A stretch of 64,000 nt of DNA from Actinomadura harenae (GCF_003696215.1 NZ_RFFG01000021.1:44079-108078); one strand, 5' to 3'. Counted from the stretch's first letter, positions 49,486-59,466 are shown. Made by a program: numbers and translations. Notes: a model not told the origin generated them from the letters alone.

Positions 49486-49770
49486 CTAGATGTGCGGGAC
49501 GTCGTCGGGGATGTCGTAGAACGTCGGGTGCCGGTAGACCTTGTCGCCGCTCGGCTCGAAGAACGGGTCCTTCTCGTCCGGCGTCGACGCGGTGATGTCG
49601 GACGACCGCACCACCCAGATCGACACGCCCTCGTTCCGCCGCGTGTACAGGTCGCGCGCGTGCGTCAGCGCCATCCGGCCGTCCGCCGCGTGCAGCGACC
49701 CGACGTGCACGTGGTTCAGCCCGCGCTTGCCCCGCACGAACACCTCGAACAGTGGCCAGTCCTCGTTCAT
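49486..49770 (-). CDS. paaB: PaaB, subunit of the phenylacetyl-CoA epoxidase
   Basis: 94 residues: [20 protein letters not shown] and [20 protein letters not shown] are the family hallmarks. It bridges PaaAC units. Its start overlaps the paaA stop (ATGA). Confidence 0.96.
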   Translation of the reverse strand: MNEDWPLFEVFVRGKRGLNHVHVGSLHAADGRMALTHARDLYTRRNEGVSIWVVRSSDITASTPDEKDPFFEPSGDKVYRHPTFYDIPDDVPHI

Positions 49771-50834
49771 CGCGCCTCCCGCTCGTCCGCCTGCCCGGCC
49801 TCGCCCGCCGTGGTCCCGTCGGCCGCGGTCCCACCGGCCGCTTCCTTACCGGCCGCGGCCTCGTGCTCGGCGTCCTGCCGGGCGGCCCGCTTCCTCGCGT
49901 GCGCGGCGGCGGCCTGGCGGACCCACTGGCCGTCCTCGTGGGCGCGGCGCCGCCGCTCGATCCGCTCCTCGTTGCAGGGGCCGTCGCCGCTGATCACGCG
50001 CTTCAGCTCGTCCCAGTCCGGGGTGCCGAAGTCGTGGCGGCCGCGCTCCTCGTTCCAGCGCAGCTCGGGGTCGGGCAGCGTGACGCCGAGCTTCTCCGCC
50101 TGCGGGACGGTCATGTCCACGAACCGCTGGCGGAGCTCGTCGTTGCTGTGCCGTTTGATCTTCCATCCCATCGAGCGCGCCGAGTTCGGGGACGATGTGT
50201 CCGGCGGCCCGAACATCATCAGCGACGGCCACCACCAGCGGTCCACGGCGTCCTGCACCATCGCCCGCTGGGCCGCGGTGCCGCGCATCATGGTCAGCAG
50301 CAGCTCGTAGCCCTGCCGCTGGTGGAACGACTCCTCCTTGCAGATCCGCACCATCGCGCGCGCGTACGGGCCGAAGCTGCTGCGGCACAGCGGCACCTGG
50401 TTGCAGATCGCCGCGCCGTCCACCAGCCAGCCGATCACCCCGACGTCGGCGAACGACAGGGTCGGGTAGTTGAAGATCGACGAGTACTTCTGCCGACCCT
50501 CGATCAGGCGGCGGGTCAGGTCGGCCCGGTCCACGCCGAGCGTCTCCGCCGCCGCGTAGAGGTACAGCCCGTGGCCCGCCTCGTCCTGGACCTTGGCGAA
50601 CAGGATCGCCTTGCGGCGCAGGGACGGCGCGCGTGTGATCCACGCGCCCTCCGGCTGCATCCCGATGATCTCCGAGTGCGCGTGCTGCGCGATCTGCCGG
50701 ACCAGGGTGCTCCGGTAGGCGTCCGGCATCCAGTCGCGCGGCTCGATCCGCCGGTCGTGCGCGATCACCCCGTCGAAGTGCGCCTGGAGGCGGTCCTCGG
50801 CCCCGGGCTCCGCGGCGGTCGTGGTCTGCGTCAT
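49767..50834 (-). CDS. paaA: PaaA, catalytic subunit of the phenylacetyl-CoA epoxidase
   Basis: 355 residues. The diiron oxygenase subunit forms the ring epoxide on phenylacetyl-CoA. Ligand motifs are visible ([38 protein letters not shown]). The C-terminal 60 residues, rich in Ala/Glu/Gly, extend beyond the E. coli protein. ATG 50834 follows GGAAG. First gene of the minus-strand paa operon; the later pathway genes (paaK, paaZ, paaG) are not in the window. Confidence 0.96.
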   Translation of the reverse strand: MTQTTTAAEPGAEDRLQAHFDGVIAHDRRIEPRDWMPDAYRSTLVRQIAQHAHSEIIGMQPEGAWITRAPSLRRKAILFAKVQDEAGHGLYLYAAAETLGVDRADLTRRLIEGRQKYSSIFNYPTLSFADVGVIGWLVDGAAICNQVPLCRSSFGPYARAMVRICKEESFHQRQGYELLLTMMRGTAAQRAMVQDAVDRWWWPSLMMFGPPDTSSPNSARSMGWKIKRHSNDELRQRFVDMTVPQAEKLGVTLPDPELRWNEERGRHDFGTPDWDELKRVISGDGPCNEERIERRRRAHEDGQWVRQAAAAHARKRAARQDAEHEAAAGKEAAGGTAADGTTAGEAGQADEREAR

Positions 50835-50847
50835 CGGCCCCACTTCC

Positions 50848-50872
50848 TTACCGACCATTCGTTCAGTAATTA
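50848..50872. promoter_or_regulatory. TetR (PaaR-type) operator candidate between paaA and paaI
   Basis: TTACCGACCATTCGTTCAGT then AATTA forms an imperfect palindrome (ACCGA-type half-site facing CAGTAA) in the 89-base gap between divergent paa genes. It resembles the ACCG-centred sites of PaaR regulators in actinobacteria. Confidence 0.5.
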
Positions 50873-50923
50873 GTCTGAGGGATGACACCCGTCCACGGCA
50901 AGACACCCCAGGAGGACCCGGAC

Positions 50924-51358
50924 ATGCCCGACAAGCCCGAAGGCCCTGTGCACGCGATGCTCGCGACCGACCGGGCCTCAGCGGAACTCGGCATCGAACT
51001 GATCGACTGGGGCCCCGGAACCGCCGACCTGCGGATGACGGTCACCGAGACCATGGTCAACGGCCACGGCCTCGCCCACGGCGGCTACATCTTCCTGTTC
51101 GCCGACACCGCGTTTGCATGTGCCTGCAACAGCCACGGGCCGGTCACCGTCGCCGCGGGCGCCGACGTCACCTTCGTCACGTCCGCCTACGCCGGGGACG
51201 TCCTGCACGCCGAGGCCCGCGAACGCGTCCGCTACGGCCGCAGCGGCGTCTACGACGTCACGATCAGGCGCGGCGACGAGGTCGTCGCCGAGTTCCGCGG
51301 CCGCTCCCGCGAACTCTCCCGCCGGGAGGCCGCCCCCGAGCAACCTGTGCGACAGTGA
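50924..51358 (+). CDS. paaI: PaaI hydroxyphenylacetyl-CoA thioesterase
   Basis: 144-residue hotdog-fold thioesterase ([20 protein letters not shown] with the catalytic NGxxHGG-like block; [20 protein letters not shown]). It rescues CoA from dead-end thioesters of the phenylacetate pathway. ATG 50924 is preceded by AGGAGG; an ATG at 50882 is also in frame. Divergent from paaA and followed directly by the regulator gene. Confidence 0.93.
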   Translation: MPDKPEGPVHAMLATDRASAELGIELIDWGPGTADLRMTVTETMVNGHGLAHGGYIFLFADTAFACACNSHGPVTVAAGADVTFVTSAYAGDVLHAEARERVRYGRSGVYDVTIRRGDEVVAEFRGRSRELSRREAAPEQPVRQ

Positions 51359-51363
51359 CCGAC

Positions 51364-52029
51364 ATGAGCACCACACCGGTCACCGGCGGACGGCGCGGAC
51401 GGCCCGGGTACGACCGCGCCCGCCTGCTGGACGTCGCCGTCGCCGCGTTCAACGAGCGCGGCTACGACGGCACCGGCATGGAGGAACTGTCGCGGCGCCT
51501 CGGCATCACCAAGTCCGCCATCTACCACCACGTGTCCGGTAAGGAGGAACTCCTCGACCTCGCCGTGAACCGGGCCCTGGACGCCCTCTTCGCCGTCCTG
51601 GACGCCGAACTCGACCGCCCCCCGGGGGCCTCCGGCGGGACCGCGATCATCGATCCGCCGGTCACCGCCACCGAGCGGCTGGAGCGGACGGTCCGGGGCG
51701 CCGTCCGGGTCCTGGTGGACGAGCAGCCCTACGTCACGCTGCTCCTGCGCGTGCGCGGGAACTCGGAGGTCGAGCGGCGCGCCCTCGAACGCCGCCGAGA
51801 GTTCGACCACCGCCTCGCGGGCCTGGTCGCGCGGGCCGCGGCCGAGGGCGGGGTCCGCGACGACGTCGACCCCGGCTTCGCCGCGCGCGTGCTGTTCGGC
51901 GCGGTCAACTCGCTCACCGAGTGGTACCGCCCGGACGGCGGCATGACCGCCGAGGCCGTCGCGGACGGCCTGGCCGCGCTTCTCTTCGACGGCCTCCGCA
52001 GCCCCTCCCGGCCCGAGCCCGCCCCTTGA
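51364..52029 (+). CDS. paaR: TetR-family regulator, PaaR-like
   Basis: 221 residues. TetR HTH near 30-55 (GMEELSRRLGITKSAIYHHV) and a helical ligand domain. It lies five bases after paaI and faces paaABCDE, so it probably represses the pathway until phenylacetyl-CoA appears, as PaaR does in other actinobacteria. The gene symbol is by context. The 3' end carries an imperfect duplication. Confidence 0.85.
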   Translation: MSTTPVTGGRRGRPGYDRARLLDVAVAAFNERGYDGTGMEELSRRLGITKSAIYHHVSGKEELLDLAVNRALDALFAVLDAELDRPPGASGGTAIIDPPVTATERLERTVRGAVRVLVDEQPYVTLLLRVRGNSEVERRALERRREFDHRLAGLVARAAAEGGVRDDVDPGFAARVLFGAVNSLTEWYRPDGGMTAEAVADGLAALLFDGLRSPSRPEPAP

Positions 52030-52091
52030 GTCGAGCCCGTCCCGGCCCCCGGGCCCGTCCCCTCTGAGTCGAACCCGCCCGCCGGGCCGTC

Positions 52092-52298
52092 TCAGCCGGA
52101 CCAGCACTTGGTGACGCGCCCGCCCTCCACCGTGAAGTTGATCCGGCCCTGCCGGTACTCCATCGTGACCACCGTGTGAGGGCCGAGCCGCCGCACCGAC
52201 GTCCAGCCCAGGTCCCGGGCCCGGCGTTCCGCCTGGTCGGCGGGAAGGCCCACATAGGCGTCCAGCGACTCGTCCCGCTCCGGCTGCCCCATCTCCAT
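52092..52298 (-). CDS. Small I78-like inhibitor protein
   Basis: 68 residues: LDAYVGLPADQAERRARDLG and VVTMEYRQGRINFTVEGGRV match the I78 (potato-inhibitor-like) small protease inhibitor pattern of bacteria. No signal peptide is seen, so it would act in the cytoplasm. Convergent to the TetR gene, divergent from the permease. Confidence 0.72.
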   Translation of the reverse strand: MEMGQPERDESLDAYVGLPADQAERRARDLGWTSVRRLGPHTVVTMEYRQGRINFTVEGGRVTKCWSG

Positions 52299-52451
52299 GC
52301 CGCCATGATCCGCTCGGTGTTTCCCGAGGTCAACAAGCCCCCGCCTGCGAGCGCCCGGACGCCGGGCGATAGGTTCTGCGACCTCGGCCCCGCCCTTAGG
52401 CCGGGGCCACCACGCATGTCATTTACCTACCGTTCGAAAGGCAAGGCAGGC

Positions 52452-53822
52452 ATGTCGGAGGAAGGCACGCGGAAGCACCCCGTGGACGAGGTGCTCCCCC
52501 TGCCCAAGCTGGCCCTCTACGGATTCCAGCACGTCCTGGCGTTCTACGCCGGAGCCGTCGTCGTCCCCATCCTGGTGGCGAGCGGCATCGGGCTGTCCCC
52601 GCAGCAGCTCGTGTACCTGATCAACGCGGACCTGTTCACCTGCGGCATCGCCACGATCATCCAGGCGTGGGGATTCTGGAAGATCGGCGTGCGGCTGCCG
52701 ATCGTGCAGGGCGTCACCTTCACCGCGGTCGCCCCGATGATCGCCATCGGCCAGGGCGCGGCCACCCCCACCGCGGCGCTGCTGGCGATCTACGGCGCGA
52801 CCATCACGTCCGGGGTCGTGATGTTCCTCGCCGCCCCCGTCCTCGGACGGGTGCTGCGGCTGTTCCCGCCGGTCGTCACCGGCACCGTCCTGACCATCAT
52901 GGGCCTGCTGCTCATCCCGAACGCGCTCACCGACGCCGCCGGCGGCGCGGCGCTCAAGGGCAAGCCGGACTTCGGGAGCTGGAAGCACCTGGCGTACGCG
53001 GGCGGCACCGTCCTGTTCATCGTGCTGCTGTACCGGCTGCGGCGGCCGTTCCTGTCCAGCGTCGCGATCCTGCTCGGCCTGGTCGGCGGGACGGTCGTGT
53101 CGTGGATGCTCGGCGACACCTCGTTCGACCAGGTCGGGCGGTCCCACTGGTTCGGCGTCACCACCCCGTTCCACTACGGCGCGCCGACCTTCCAGATCGG
53201 CCCCTGCATCGCGATGCTGCTGGTCATGCTGGTGACGGTCGTCGAGACCGTCGGCGACTCCAAGGCCACCGGCCAGATCGTCGGGAAGCCGGTCAGCGAC
53301 GGCGACATCACCCGGGCGCTCCGCGCGGACGGCCTGTCGACCTTCCTCGGCGGCACGCTCAACGCGTTCCCGTACACCTGTTTCGCGCAGAACGTCGGGC
53401 TCGTCCGGCTCACCCGCGTCCGCAGCCGGTTCGTCGTGGTCGCCGCCGGGTTCATCATGATGATCCTCGGCCTGTTCCCGAAGGCCGCGGCGTACGTCGC
53501 GTCCATCCCGCCGGACGTCCTGGGCGGCGCGGCCATGGTCATGTTCGGCATGGTCGCCGTCGTCGGCATCCAGACGCTCGGCCAGGCCGACCTGCGGGAC
53601 GAGCGGAACGCCCTGATCGTCGGCATCAGCGTCGGCATGGCGTTCGTGCCGTCCACCATCCCGGCGTTCGGCGAGAACATGCCGCGCGACGTCGCGTCCA
53701 TCCTGAACAGCGGCATCGTCCTCGGCAGCCTCACCGCGGTCCTGCTGAACCTGTTCTTCAACGTCCTGACCCGCAGGCCACCGGCCGACACGGAGGAGTC
53801 CGTCCCCGCCACCGCGTCCTGA
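52452..53822 (+). CDS. NCS2-family purine/xanthine permease
   Basis: 456 residues, about fourteen membrane segments. The NCS2 signature QNVGLVRLTRVRSR is present (about 316-329), and VETVGDSKATGQ matches the substrate-site helix 8 region of the uric acid/xanthine group. It takes up a purine by proton symport. ATG 52452 is family-like; ATG 52416 is in frame. Ends in a strong terminator. Confidence 0.92.
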   Translation: MSEEGTRKHPVDEVLPLPKLALYGFQHVLAFYAGAVVVPILVASGIGLSPQQLVYLINADLFTCGIATIIQAWGFWKIGVRLPIVQGVTFTAVAPMIAIGQGAATPTAALLAIYGATITSGVVMFLAAPVLGRVLRLFPPVVTGTVLTIMGLLLIPNALTDAAGGAALKGKPDFGSWKHLAYAGGTVLFIVLLYRLRRPFLSSVAILLGLVGGTVVSWMLGDTSFDQVGRSHWFGVTTPFHYGAPTFQIGPCIAMLLVMLVTVVETVGDSKATGQIVGKPVSDGDITRALRADGLSTFLGGTLNAFPYTCFAQNVGLVRLTRVRSRFVVVAAGFIMMILGLFPKAAAYVASIPPDVLGGAAMVMFGMVAVVGIQTLGQADLRDERNALIVGISVGMAFVPSTIPAFGENMPRDVASILNSGIVLGSLTAVLLNLFFNVLTRRPPADTEESVPATAS

Positions 53823-53842
53823 CGGCCCACACACGCCGTCCC

Positions 53843-53880
53843 CGGCCGGGCTCTGTCAGCCGAATGACGGAGCCCGGCCG
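53843..53880. terminator. Terminator between permease and LuxR gene
   Basis: CGGCCGGGCTC (53843-53853) pairs exactly with GAGCCCGGCCG (53870-53880) around a 16-base loop, between convergent genes. Confidence 0.8.
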
Positions 53881-53920
53881 TTCTCCGTCCTCCGCGAGGA
53901 AGCCGGCGGAGCCGGGCGTG

Positions 53921-56644
53921 TCATCTGAGGTCGCGAAGCGCCTTGCGTGAGGCGAGTCCGAGTTTGCGCAGGATGTTGCGCATGTGAGCGTCCACGGTGC
54001 GCGGGCTGAGGAAGAGCCGTTCGGCCGCTTCCCGGTTGGTCGCGCCGGCGGCGACGAGCGCGGCGACACGGGCCTCCTGCGCGGTGAGCCCGCCCCAGGG
54101 GGACGCGGCGGCCTTCGGCGGCCGTTCCCCGACCGCGGCCAGCTCCCGGGCCGCGCGCCGGGCGAAACCCGCGGCCCCGGCCGACGTCAGCCTCTGGTGC
54201 GCGGTCCTGAGGTGGGTGATCGCGTCGCGTCGACGCCCCTCACGCCGGAGCCACTCCCCGTAGAGCAGGTGAGTGCGGGCGAGATGCAGGACGGCTTCGC
54301 TGCGGCTCAGATGCTCGATCGCCGCCGCGTACAGCTCGCCTGTCTCGGGACCGGTGCTGAGCAGCGCCCGGGACCGCAGCGCGATGCCGGTGGCCCACGC
54401 GGTTCCACTCGCCTCGGCGCGTTCGGCGAGCCGCTCCACCACCGGGACGGCGAGGGACGGCCGTCCCGCGAGCGCTGCGGCCTCGACCAGCTCCGGCGGG
54501 AGGAAGGTGTGGAAGCCCGGCTCGTCGTCCTCGCAGGCGCTCAAGGCGATCTTCAGAGCCGAGGCGTGGTCGCCACTGCCGTTGTGCAGGACGGCGGCGG
54601 CGTAGTCGATGGCCGACAGGGTGCGGCCCTCGCCGCGTTCGTGCGCCACCCGGGCGCTCGTCGCGATGGCCTCGGACGTTCCGCCCTGGTCTCCGCGCCA
54701 GGCCCGCAGGGCCAGATCGGCGCAGGAGACACCGGCGGTGCCTCCCGCCTCCTCGACCGCGTACGCCTCGTCCACCAGGTCGGCGGCCCCGGCGAACTCT
54801 CCCGCGTGGATGTGCGCCAGCGCCCGGTAGTGCAGGGCGGTGGGAAGCGAGGTGAGCGCTCCCGACTCGCGGGCCAGCGTGGCCTGCCGCTCGGAGAGCA
54901 CGCGCCAGGCGGCCTCGTCCCACAGGTCCGTCGCGACGCTGCACGCGAGCCACAGCCAGCGGCTCTCACCCGCCTGGCCGAGGAAGGCGTCCACGGCCCG
55001 CCGCATGAGGGGGACCGCCGCGCGGTGTCCCCGGGTCAGCTGGAGGATCAGCCCGTCGAGCAGCAGGTCCAGCGGACGGGTCTCCGCCGCGTCCGGGACG
55101 GCGGACGCCACGGCCCGGACGGCGGCGGTGAGGGCGCCCGGCCCGGCGATCCTGCCCGCCCACATGGCCGCGGCGACGGCGTCCAGGCAGGTCTCACGTG
55201 CCAGCGGACGGTCATGGGCCGCCAGCCGGACGGCGGCCGTCCGGAGCAGCAGCGGAGCCTGCCGCCCCTGCCCGGCATGGGCCGCCAGCTGCGCGGCCAG
55301 CAGCTCGGCGGTGGCCAGGCCCGCCCGGCCGAGAGGCCCGGCCCGAGCGACCTCGAGCAGGCGGAGCGCGTCCGGAGCGGCTCCCGCACGGAACTTCAGC
55401 TCCGCGGCGGCCAGCGCGCGCGGAGCGCGCCGGGCGGGATCGGGGCTCAGCTCACCGGCCCGTGCGAGGAAGGCCGCGGCGGCCGCGACGCCGCCTCGGC
55501 CCCGTGCCCGGTCGGCGCATCGTTCCAGCTCGGTGGCGATGTCCTCGTCCGGCTTCTCCGCCGCCTGCGCGCCGTGCCAGGCCCGGCGGTCCCGGTCGGT
55601 CGCGGACTCGGTGGCGTCGGCCAGCGCGCGGTGCGCGGCCCTGCGATCCCCGGGTGCGGCCGAGCAGTAGACCGCCGAGCGCACGAGCGGGTGGGCGAAG
55701 CGGACCCGGACGCCGATCTCCAGGAGCCCATCGGCCTCGGCGGGGGCCATGGCCCCTTCACCCAGGCCCAGGTGTCCGGCCGCCTTCCAGAGCAGAAGGG
55801 GATCACCGAGCGGTTCCGCCGCGGCGACCAGCAGCAGCCTTCGGGTCTCCTCCGGCAGCGCGGCCAGGCGCGTCCGGTAGCTCGCCGCGATCCGCTCCTG
55901 GAGCGGCTGGACCTCGGGCAGGGCGAACCCGCCTGCCAGACCGGCCCGGTCGACGCCGTGGTGCAGGCTCAGGAGCGCCAGCGGGTTGCCCTTGGTCTCG
56001 GTGATGATCCGCTCGCGGACCCGCTCGTCGAGGGAGGTGTGCAGCCGGGAGTCGAGGAGGTTCCGGGCGGCGTCGGGCCCGAGGCCGGTCAGCGGCATCC
56101 GCGGCAGGCCGTCCAGCGGGGGCGCGTCCCGCGGGTCCCGCAGGGCGAACAGGAAGGCCACCGGCTCCCGGGCGAGACGACGCGCCGCGAACGCGAGGGC
56201 CTGGAGCGACGCGTGGTCGATCCACTGCGCGTCGTCGACGAGACAGGCGATCGGCCGGTCCCCGGCGGCCTCCGAGAGCAGGCCGAGTACGGCGAGGCCG
56301 ACACGGAAACGGTCCGGCGGGTCACCGTCGCGAAGGCCGAGCGCCACCTCCAGCGCCACGCGCTGCGGCCCGGGCAGCGCTCTCCGCTCGTCCAGGACCG
56401 GACCGCACAGTTCCTCGAGCGCCGAATACGGCACCTCGCCCGCGAACTCGCGGCCGACCGTCCGCAGGTGCCCGAAACCGGGTACGGCGGCCGACACGTG
56501 TTCCAGGAGCGCGGTCTTGCCGATGCCGGGTTCACCGTGCACCACGACCGAGCCGCCCCGGCCGTCCCGCGCCGCGTGCAGCAGGCCCTCAAGGCGCTGC
56601 CGCTCGGGCCTTCGTGAGATGAACACGCCCATTCGCAGGATCAT
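53921..56644 (-). CDS. LAL-type LuxR regulator with AAA ATPase, copy 1
   Basis: 907 residues. N-terminal ATPase: Walker A VVHGEPGIGKTALLEHV near 28-44 and Walker B ACLVDDAQWIDHASL; a long helical-repeat middle; C-terminal LuxR HTH (LTAQEARVAALVAAGATNRE; FLSPRTVDAHMRNILRKLGL). LAL regulators activate pathway genes in response to small molecules and ATP. Start chosen to match the length of the divergent paralogue; ATG 56632 is possible and no ribosome site is obvious. Confidence 0.9.
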   Translation of the reverse strand: MILRMGVFISRRPERQRLEGLLHAARDGRGGSVVVHGEPGIGKTALLEHVSAAVPGFGHLRTVGREFAGEVPYSALEELCGPVLDERRALPGPQRVALEVALGLRDGDPPDRFRVGLAVLGLLSEAAGDRPIACLVDDAQWIDHASLQALAFAARRLAREPVAFLFALRDPRDAPPLDGLPRMPLTGLGPDAARNLLDSRLHTSLDERVRERIITETKGNPLALLSLHHGVDRAGLAGGFALPEVQPLQERIAASYRTRLAALPEETRRLLLVAAAEPLGDPLLLWKAAGHLGLGEGAMAPAEADGLLEIGVRVRFAHPLVRSAVYCSAAPGDRRAAHRALADATESATDRDRRAWHGAQAAEKPDEDIATELERCADRARGRGGVAAAAAFLARAGELSPDPARRAPRALAAAELKFRAGAAPDALRLLEVARAGPLGRAGLATAELLAAQLAAHAGQGRQAPLLLRTAAVRLAAHDRPLARETCLDAVAAAMWAGRIAGPGALTAAVRAVASAVPDAAETRPLDLLLDGLILQLTRGHRAAVPLMRRAVDAFLGQAGESRWLWLACSVATDLWDEAAWRVLSERQATLARESGALTSLPTALHYRALAHIHAGEFAGAADLVDEAYAVEEAGGTAGVSCADLALRAWRGDQGGTSEAIATSARVAHERGEGRTLSAIDYAAAVLHNGSGDHASALKIALSACEDDEPGFHTFLPPELVEAAALAGRPSLAVPVVERLAERAEASGTAWATGIALRSRALLSTGPETGELYAAAIEHLSRSEAVLHLARTHLLYGEWLRREGRRRDAITHLRTAHQRLTSAGAAGFARRAARELAAVGERPPKAAASPWGGLTAQEARVAALVAAGATNREAAERLFLSPRTVDAHMRNILRKLGLASRKALRDLR

Positions 56645-56689
56645 AAAATCGGACGGAACGCTCGTCAGGCGATCGTTTAGGTTGGCCGG

Positions 56690-59416
56690 GTGACACGGTT
56701 GCGGGGGCGCCGCACTGAGTGGGCCGCCTTGGAACGGCTGCTGGAGGCGGGCCGGGCCGGACGCGGTGGCGCCGTCGTGTTCGAGGGCGCCCCCGGCATC
56801 GGCAAGACCGCGCTCCTGGAACGCCTGCGCGAGGCCGCGACGGACTTCCGGATCCTGCACGCGATCGGTGTCGAGCCCGAGAGGGACCTGGCCTTCGCCG
56901 CGCTGCACCGCCTGACGACGCCCCTGCTCGGCGCGATCGGCGAACTTCCCGAGCCTCAGCGCGCCGCCCTGCGAGCCGCGTTCGGACTGTCGGACGCGGA
57001 CGCTCCCGACCCCACGCCGGTGGGGCTCGCGGCACTCGGCCTGATGACACGGGCCGCGACCGCACGGCCGGTGCTGTGCGTCGTCGACGACGCACAGTGG
57101 CTCGACCAGGCGTCGGCACAGGCGATGGCGCTGGTGGCGGACCACGCCCGGAGGGAACCGATCGTGATGGTCCTCGCCGCACGAGACGGCGGCGGACGCG
57201 ACGGCGGACGCGACGGCGGACGCGGCGGCGGAGGCGAGGAGCTGGCCGCGCTGCCACGGTCGCGGCTCGACGGCCTGCCGGACGGCGACGCCAGAGCCCT
57301 CCTGCTCTCCCGGATCCACGCGCCGCTGGACGAGCGGGTCCGTGACCGGATCGTCGCCGAGGCCCGCGGCAACCCGCTGGCGCTGCTGGACGTCGCGCGC
57401 AGCGGCGGACCGGCGGACCTGGCCGGTGGCTTCGCGTTCGGCGGGTCAAGGATTCCGGCGGAGATCGAGGAACGGTACCGGGAACCGCTGGCGGCGCTCC
57501 CCGCACGGACGCGGCTGCTCCTCCTGGTGGCGGCCGCCGACCCGACAGGCGATCCGGAACTGCTGGAACGGGCCACGACGCGCCTCGGCACCGGGCCGGA
57601 CGACCTGTCGCCCGCCCGGCGGGCCGGCCTGTTCGAGGTCGGAACCCGGGCGCGGTTCGACCATCCGCTGCTCCGGTCGGTGCTCTACCGCGCGGCGCCG
57701 CCACCCGATCGTCGCGCCGCGCACCGGGTGCTCGCGGAGGTGTCCCCGGACGCCGTCCGGCGGGCCTGGCACCGGGGCAAGGCGACCGTCGGCCCGGACA
57801 CGGACGTCGCCGACGACTTGGAGAACTCGGCCGGCCGGGCGCGGGCTCGCGGCGGGGCGGCGGCCGCGGCGGCCTTCCTGGAGTTGGCGACCGCGCTCAC
57901 CCCGGACCCGTCACGTCGAGCCGACCGCGCGCTGGCCGCGGCGCGGGCCAAACGGGACGCCGGCGCGGCGGAGGAGTCCCTCGAACTGCTGGCCGTGGCG
58001 GCCGCCGGCCCCGCCGACACGCTCCGGGACGCGCGCGTCGAGACGCTGCGCGCCCGGATCGCCTTCGAGACCCGACGGGACGACGCCGCGTACGCCCGGT
58101 TGCTCACGGCGGCGAGGCTCACCGCACCACTCGACGTCCGGCTCGCACGCGAGACCCTCCTGGAGGCGTTCGCGGCGGCGGCGTTCGCGGGACGTTTCGG
58201 GCCGCCGCACCGGCTCCTGGAGGTGGCGGCGGCCGCACGTGCGCTGCACCCCTCCGACCGGCTGCTGAACGCGCACACCACCAGGGTCATCGACGGATAC
58301 CTCCCGGCCGTGCCTCTGCTGCGTCCCGCCGTGCGAGACGGCCAAGCCGAGCAGGACACCGTCCACGGCATCGCCCGGACCCTCCTGGCAGGCGACGCGG
58401 CCATGGACCTCTGGGATCACGAGGCAGGGAAGGCGCTGGCGGACCGGCAGGTCGAGGCGGCCCGTTCCACCGGAGCGGTGACGGCGCTCCCCATGGCTCT
58501 CAACCTCCAGGCGGTGGCTCACGTGCACGCCGGTGAACTGCCGGAGGCCGCCGCGAGACTGGCGGAGGCGTCGGCGGTCGCCGACGCGATCGGCGCTCCG
58601 GCGATCGTCCACGGTGAGCTCGCGCTGGCGGCGTGGAGAGGCGACGAGCAGGGCGCGTCCGCGCTCATCGGGTCGGCCCTGCGGGAGGGCACCGCGCGCG
58701 GGGAGGGCCGACTGGTTACGCTCGCCGAGCACGCGCGGACGGTCCTGCTGAACGGCCTGGGACGTTACGAGGCCGCGCTGGAGGCCTGCCGAACGGCGCA
58801 CGACCTGGACGAGCCCGGATTCCTGCCCTGGGTCGTCCCCGAATTCCTCGAAGCCGCCACAAGGGCCGGGCGCCGGGACCTGGCGGTCCCGGCGCTGACG
58901 CGGTTCCGGGAACGCGTCCACGCCGTCGACACCGACTGGGCCGTGGGAACGGGCCTTCGCGCCCGCGCCATGCTGACCGACGACTCCTCCGCCGAGAAGC
59001 TCTTCGTGGAAGCCGTCGAACGGCTCACCGCAGCGGGCCTCCCCGGCCACCTCGCGCGGGCCCGGCTCGCCTACGGCGAATGGCTGCGCCGCGAAGGCCG
59101 ACGACGCGATTCGCGCACGGAACTGCGTTCGGCCTTCGACGCGCTGTCGGCGATGGGCGCCGAGGCGTTCGCCGCGCGCGCCGCCCGGGAACTGCGCGCC
59201 ACCGGCGAACAGGTCCAGGGCCGCGGGGCCGGGGAAACCGGCCGGCTCACCGCCCAGGAGCTGAACGTGGCCCGTCTCGTCACGGCGGGCGCGACGTCCA
59301 GGGAGGTCGGCGCCCAGCTCTTCCTGAGTCCCCGGACGATCGACGCGCACCTCCGCAGCATCTACCGGAAGCTGGGCATCACCTCGCGCCGCCAGCTCCG
59401 CGAGCTGCGACTCTGA
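56690..59416 (+). CDS. LAL-type LuxR regulator with AAA ATPase, copy 2
   Basis: 908 residues with the same plan as the divergent gene: Walker A VFEGAPGIGKTALLERL near 28-44, Walker B LCVVDDAQWLDQASAQ, helical repeats, LuxR HTH at the end (LTAQELNVARLVTAGATSRE; FLSPRTIDAHLRSIYRKLGI). A Gly/Arg/Asp repeat linker (GGRDGGRDGGRGGGG, about 167-181) is encoded by a 12-bp tandem DNA repeat. GTG 56690, 45 bases from its neighbour's start. A 15-bp tandem repeat follows at the stop codon. Confidence 0.9.
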   Translation: MTRLRGRRTEWAALERLLEAGRAGRGGAVVFEGAPGIGKTALLERLREAATDFRILHAIGVEPERDLAFAALHRLTTPLLGAIGELPEPQRAALRAAFGLSDADAPDPTPVGLAALGLMTRAATARPVLCVVDDAQWLDQASAQAMALVADHARREPIVMVLAARDGGGRDGGRDGGRGGGGEELAALPRSRLDGLPDGDARALLLSRIHAPLDERVRDRIVAEARGNPLALLDVARSGGPADLAGGFAFGGSRIPAEIEERYREPLAALPARTRLLLLVAAADPTGDPELLERATTRLGTGPDDLSPARRAGLFEVGTRARFDHPLLRSVLYRAAPPPDRRAAHRVLAEVSPDAVRRAWHRGKATVGPDTDVADDLENSAGRARARGGAAAAAAFLELATALTPDPSRRADRALAAARAKRDAGAAEESLELLAVAAAGPADTLRDARVETLRARIAFETRRDDAAYARLLTAARLTAPLDVRLARETLLEAFAAAAFAGRFGPPHRLLEVAAAARALHPSDRLLNAHTTRVIDGYLPAVPLLRPAVRDGQAEQDTVHGIARTLLAGDAAMDLWDHEAGKALADRQVEAARSTGAVTALPMALNLQAVAHVHAGELPEAAARLAEASAVADAIGAPAIVHGELALAAWRGDEQGASALIGSALREGTARGEGRLVTLAEHARTVLLNGLGRYEAALEACRTAHDLDEPGFLPWVVPEFLEAATRAGRRDLAVPALTRFRERVHAVDTDWAVGTGLRARAMLTDDSSAEKLFVEAVERLTAAGLPGHLARARLAYGEWLRREGRRRDSRTELRSAFDALSAMGAEAFAARAARELRATGEQVQGRGAGETGRLTAQELNVARLVTAGATSREVGAQLFLSPRTIDAHLRSIYRKLGITSRRQLRELRL

Positions 59417-59466
59417 CAACCGCGACTCTGAGAACCACGACTCCGACACCGCGACTCCGAGAACCG
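59407..59466 (+). repeat. 15-bp tandem repeat at the stop codon of the LAL gene
   Basis: GCGACTCTGACAACC, GCGACTCTGAGAACC, ACGACTCCGACACC and GCGACTCCGAGAACC follow each other; the gene's own stop (TGA 59414-59416) lies in the first unit, so each unit repeats a stop-containing tail. Confidence 0.75.

Noticed and set aside
57180..57240. Tandem GGCGGACGCGAC repeat as a separate DNA element
   Set aside because: It is in frame and encodes a Gly/Arg/Asp linker in the LAL protein; mentioned there only.
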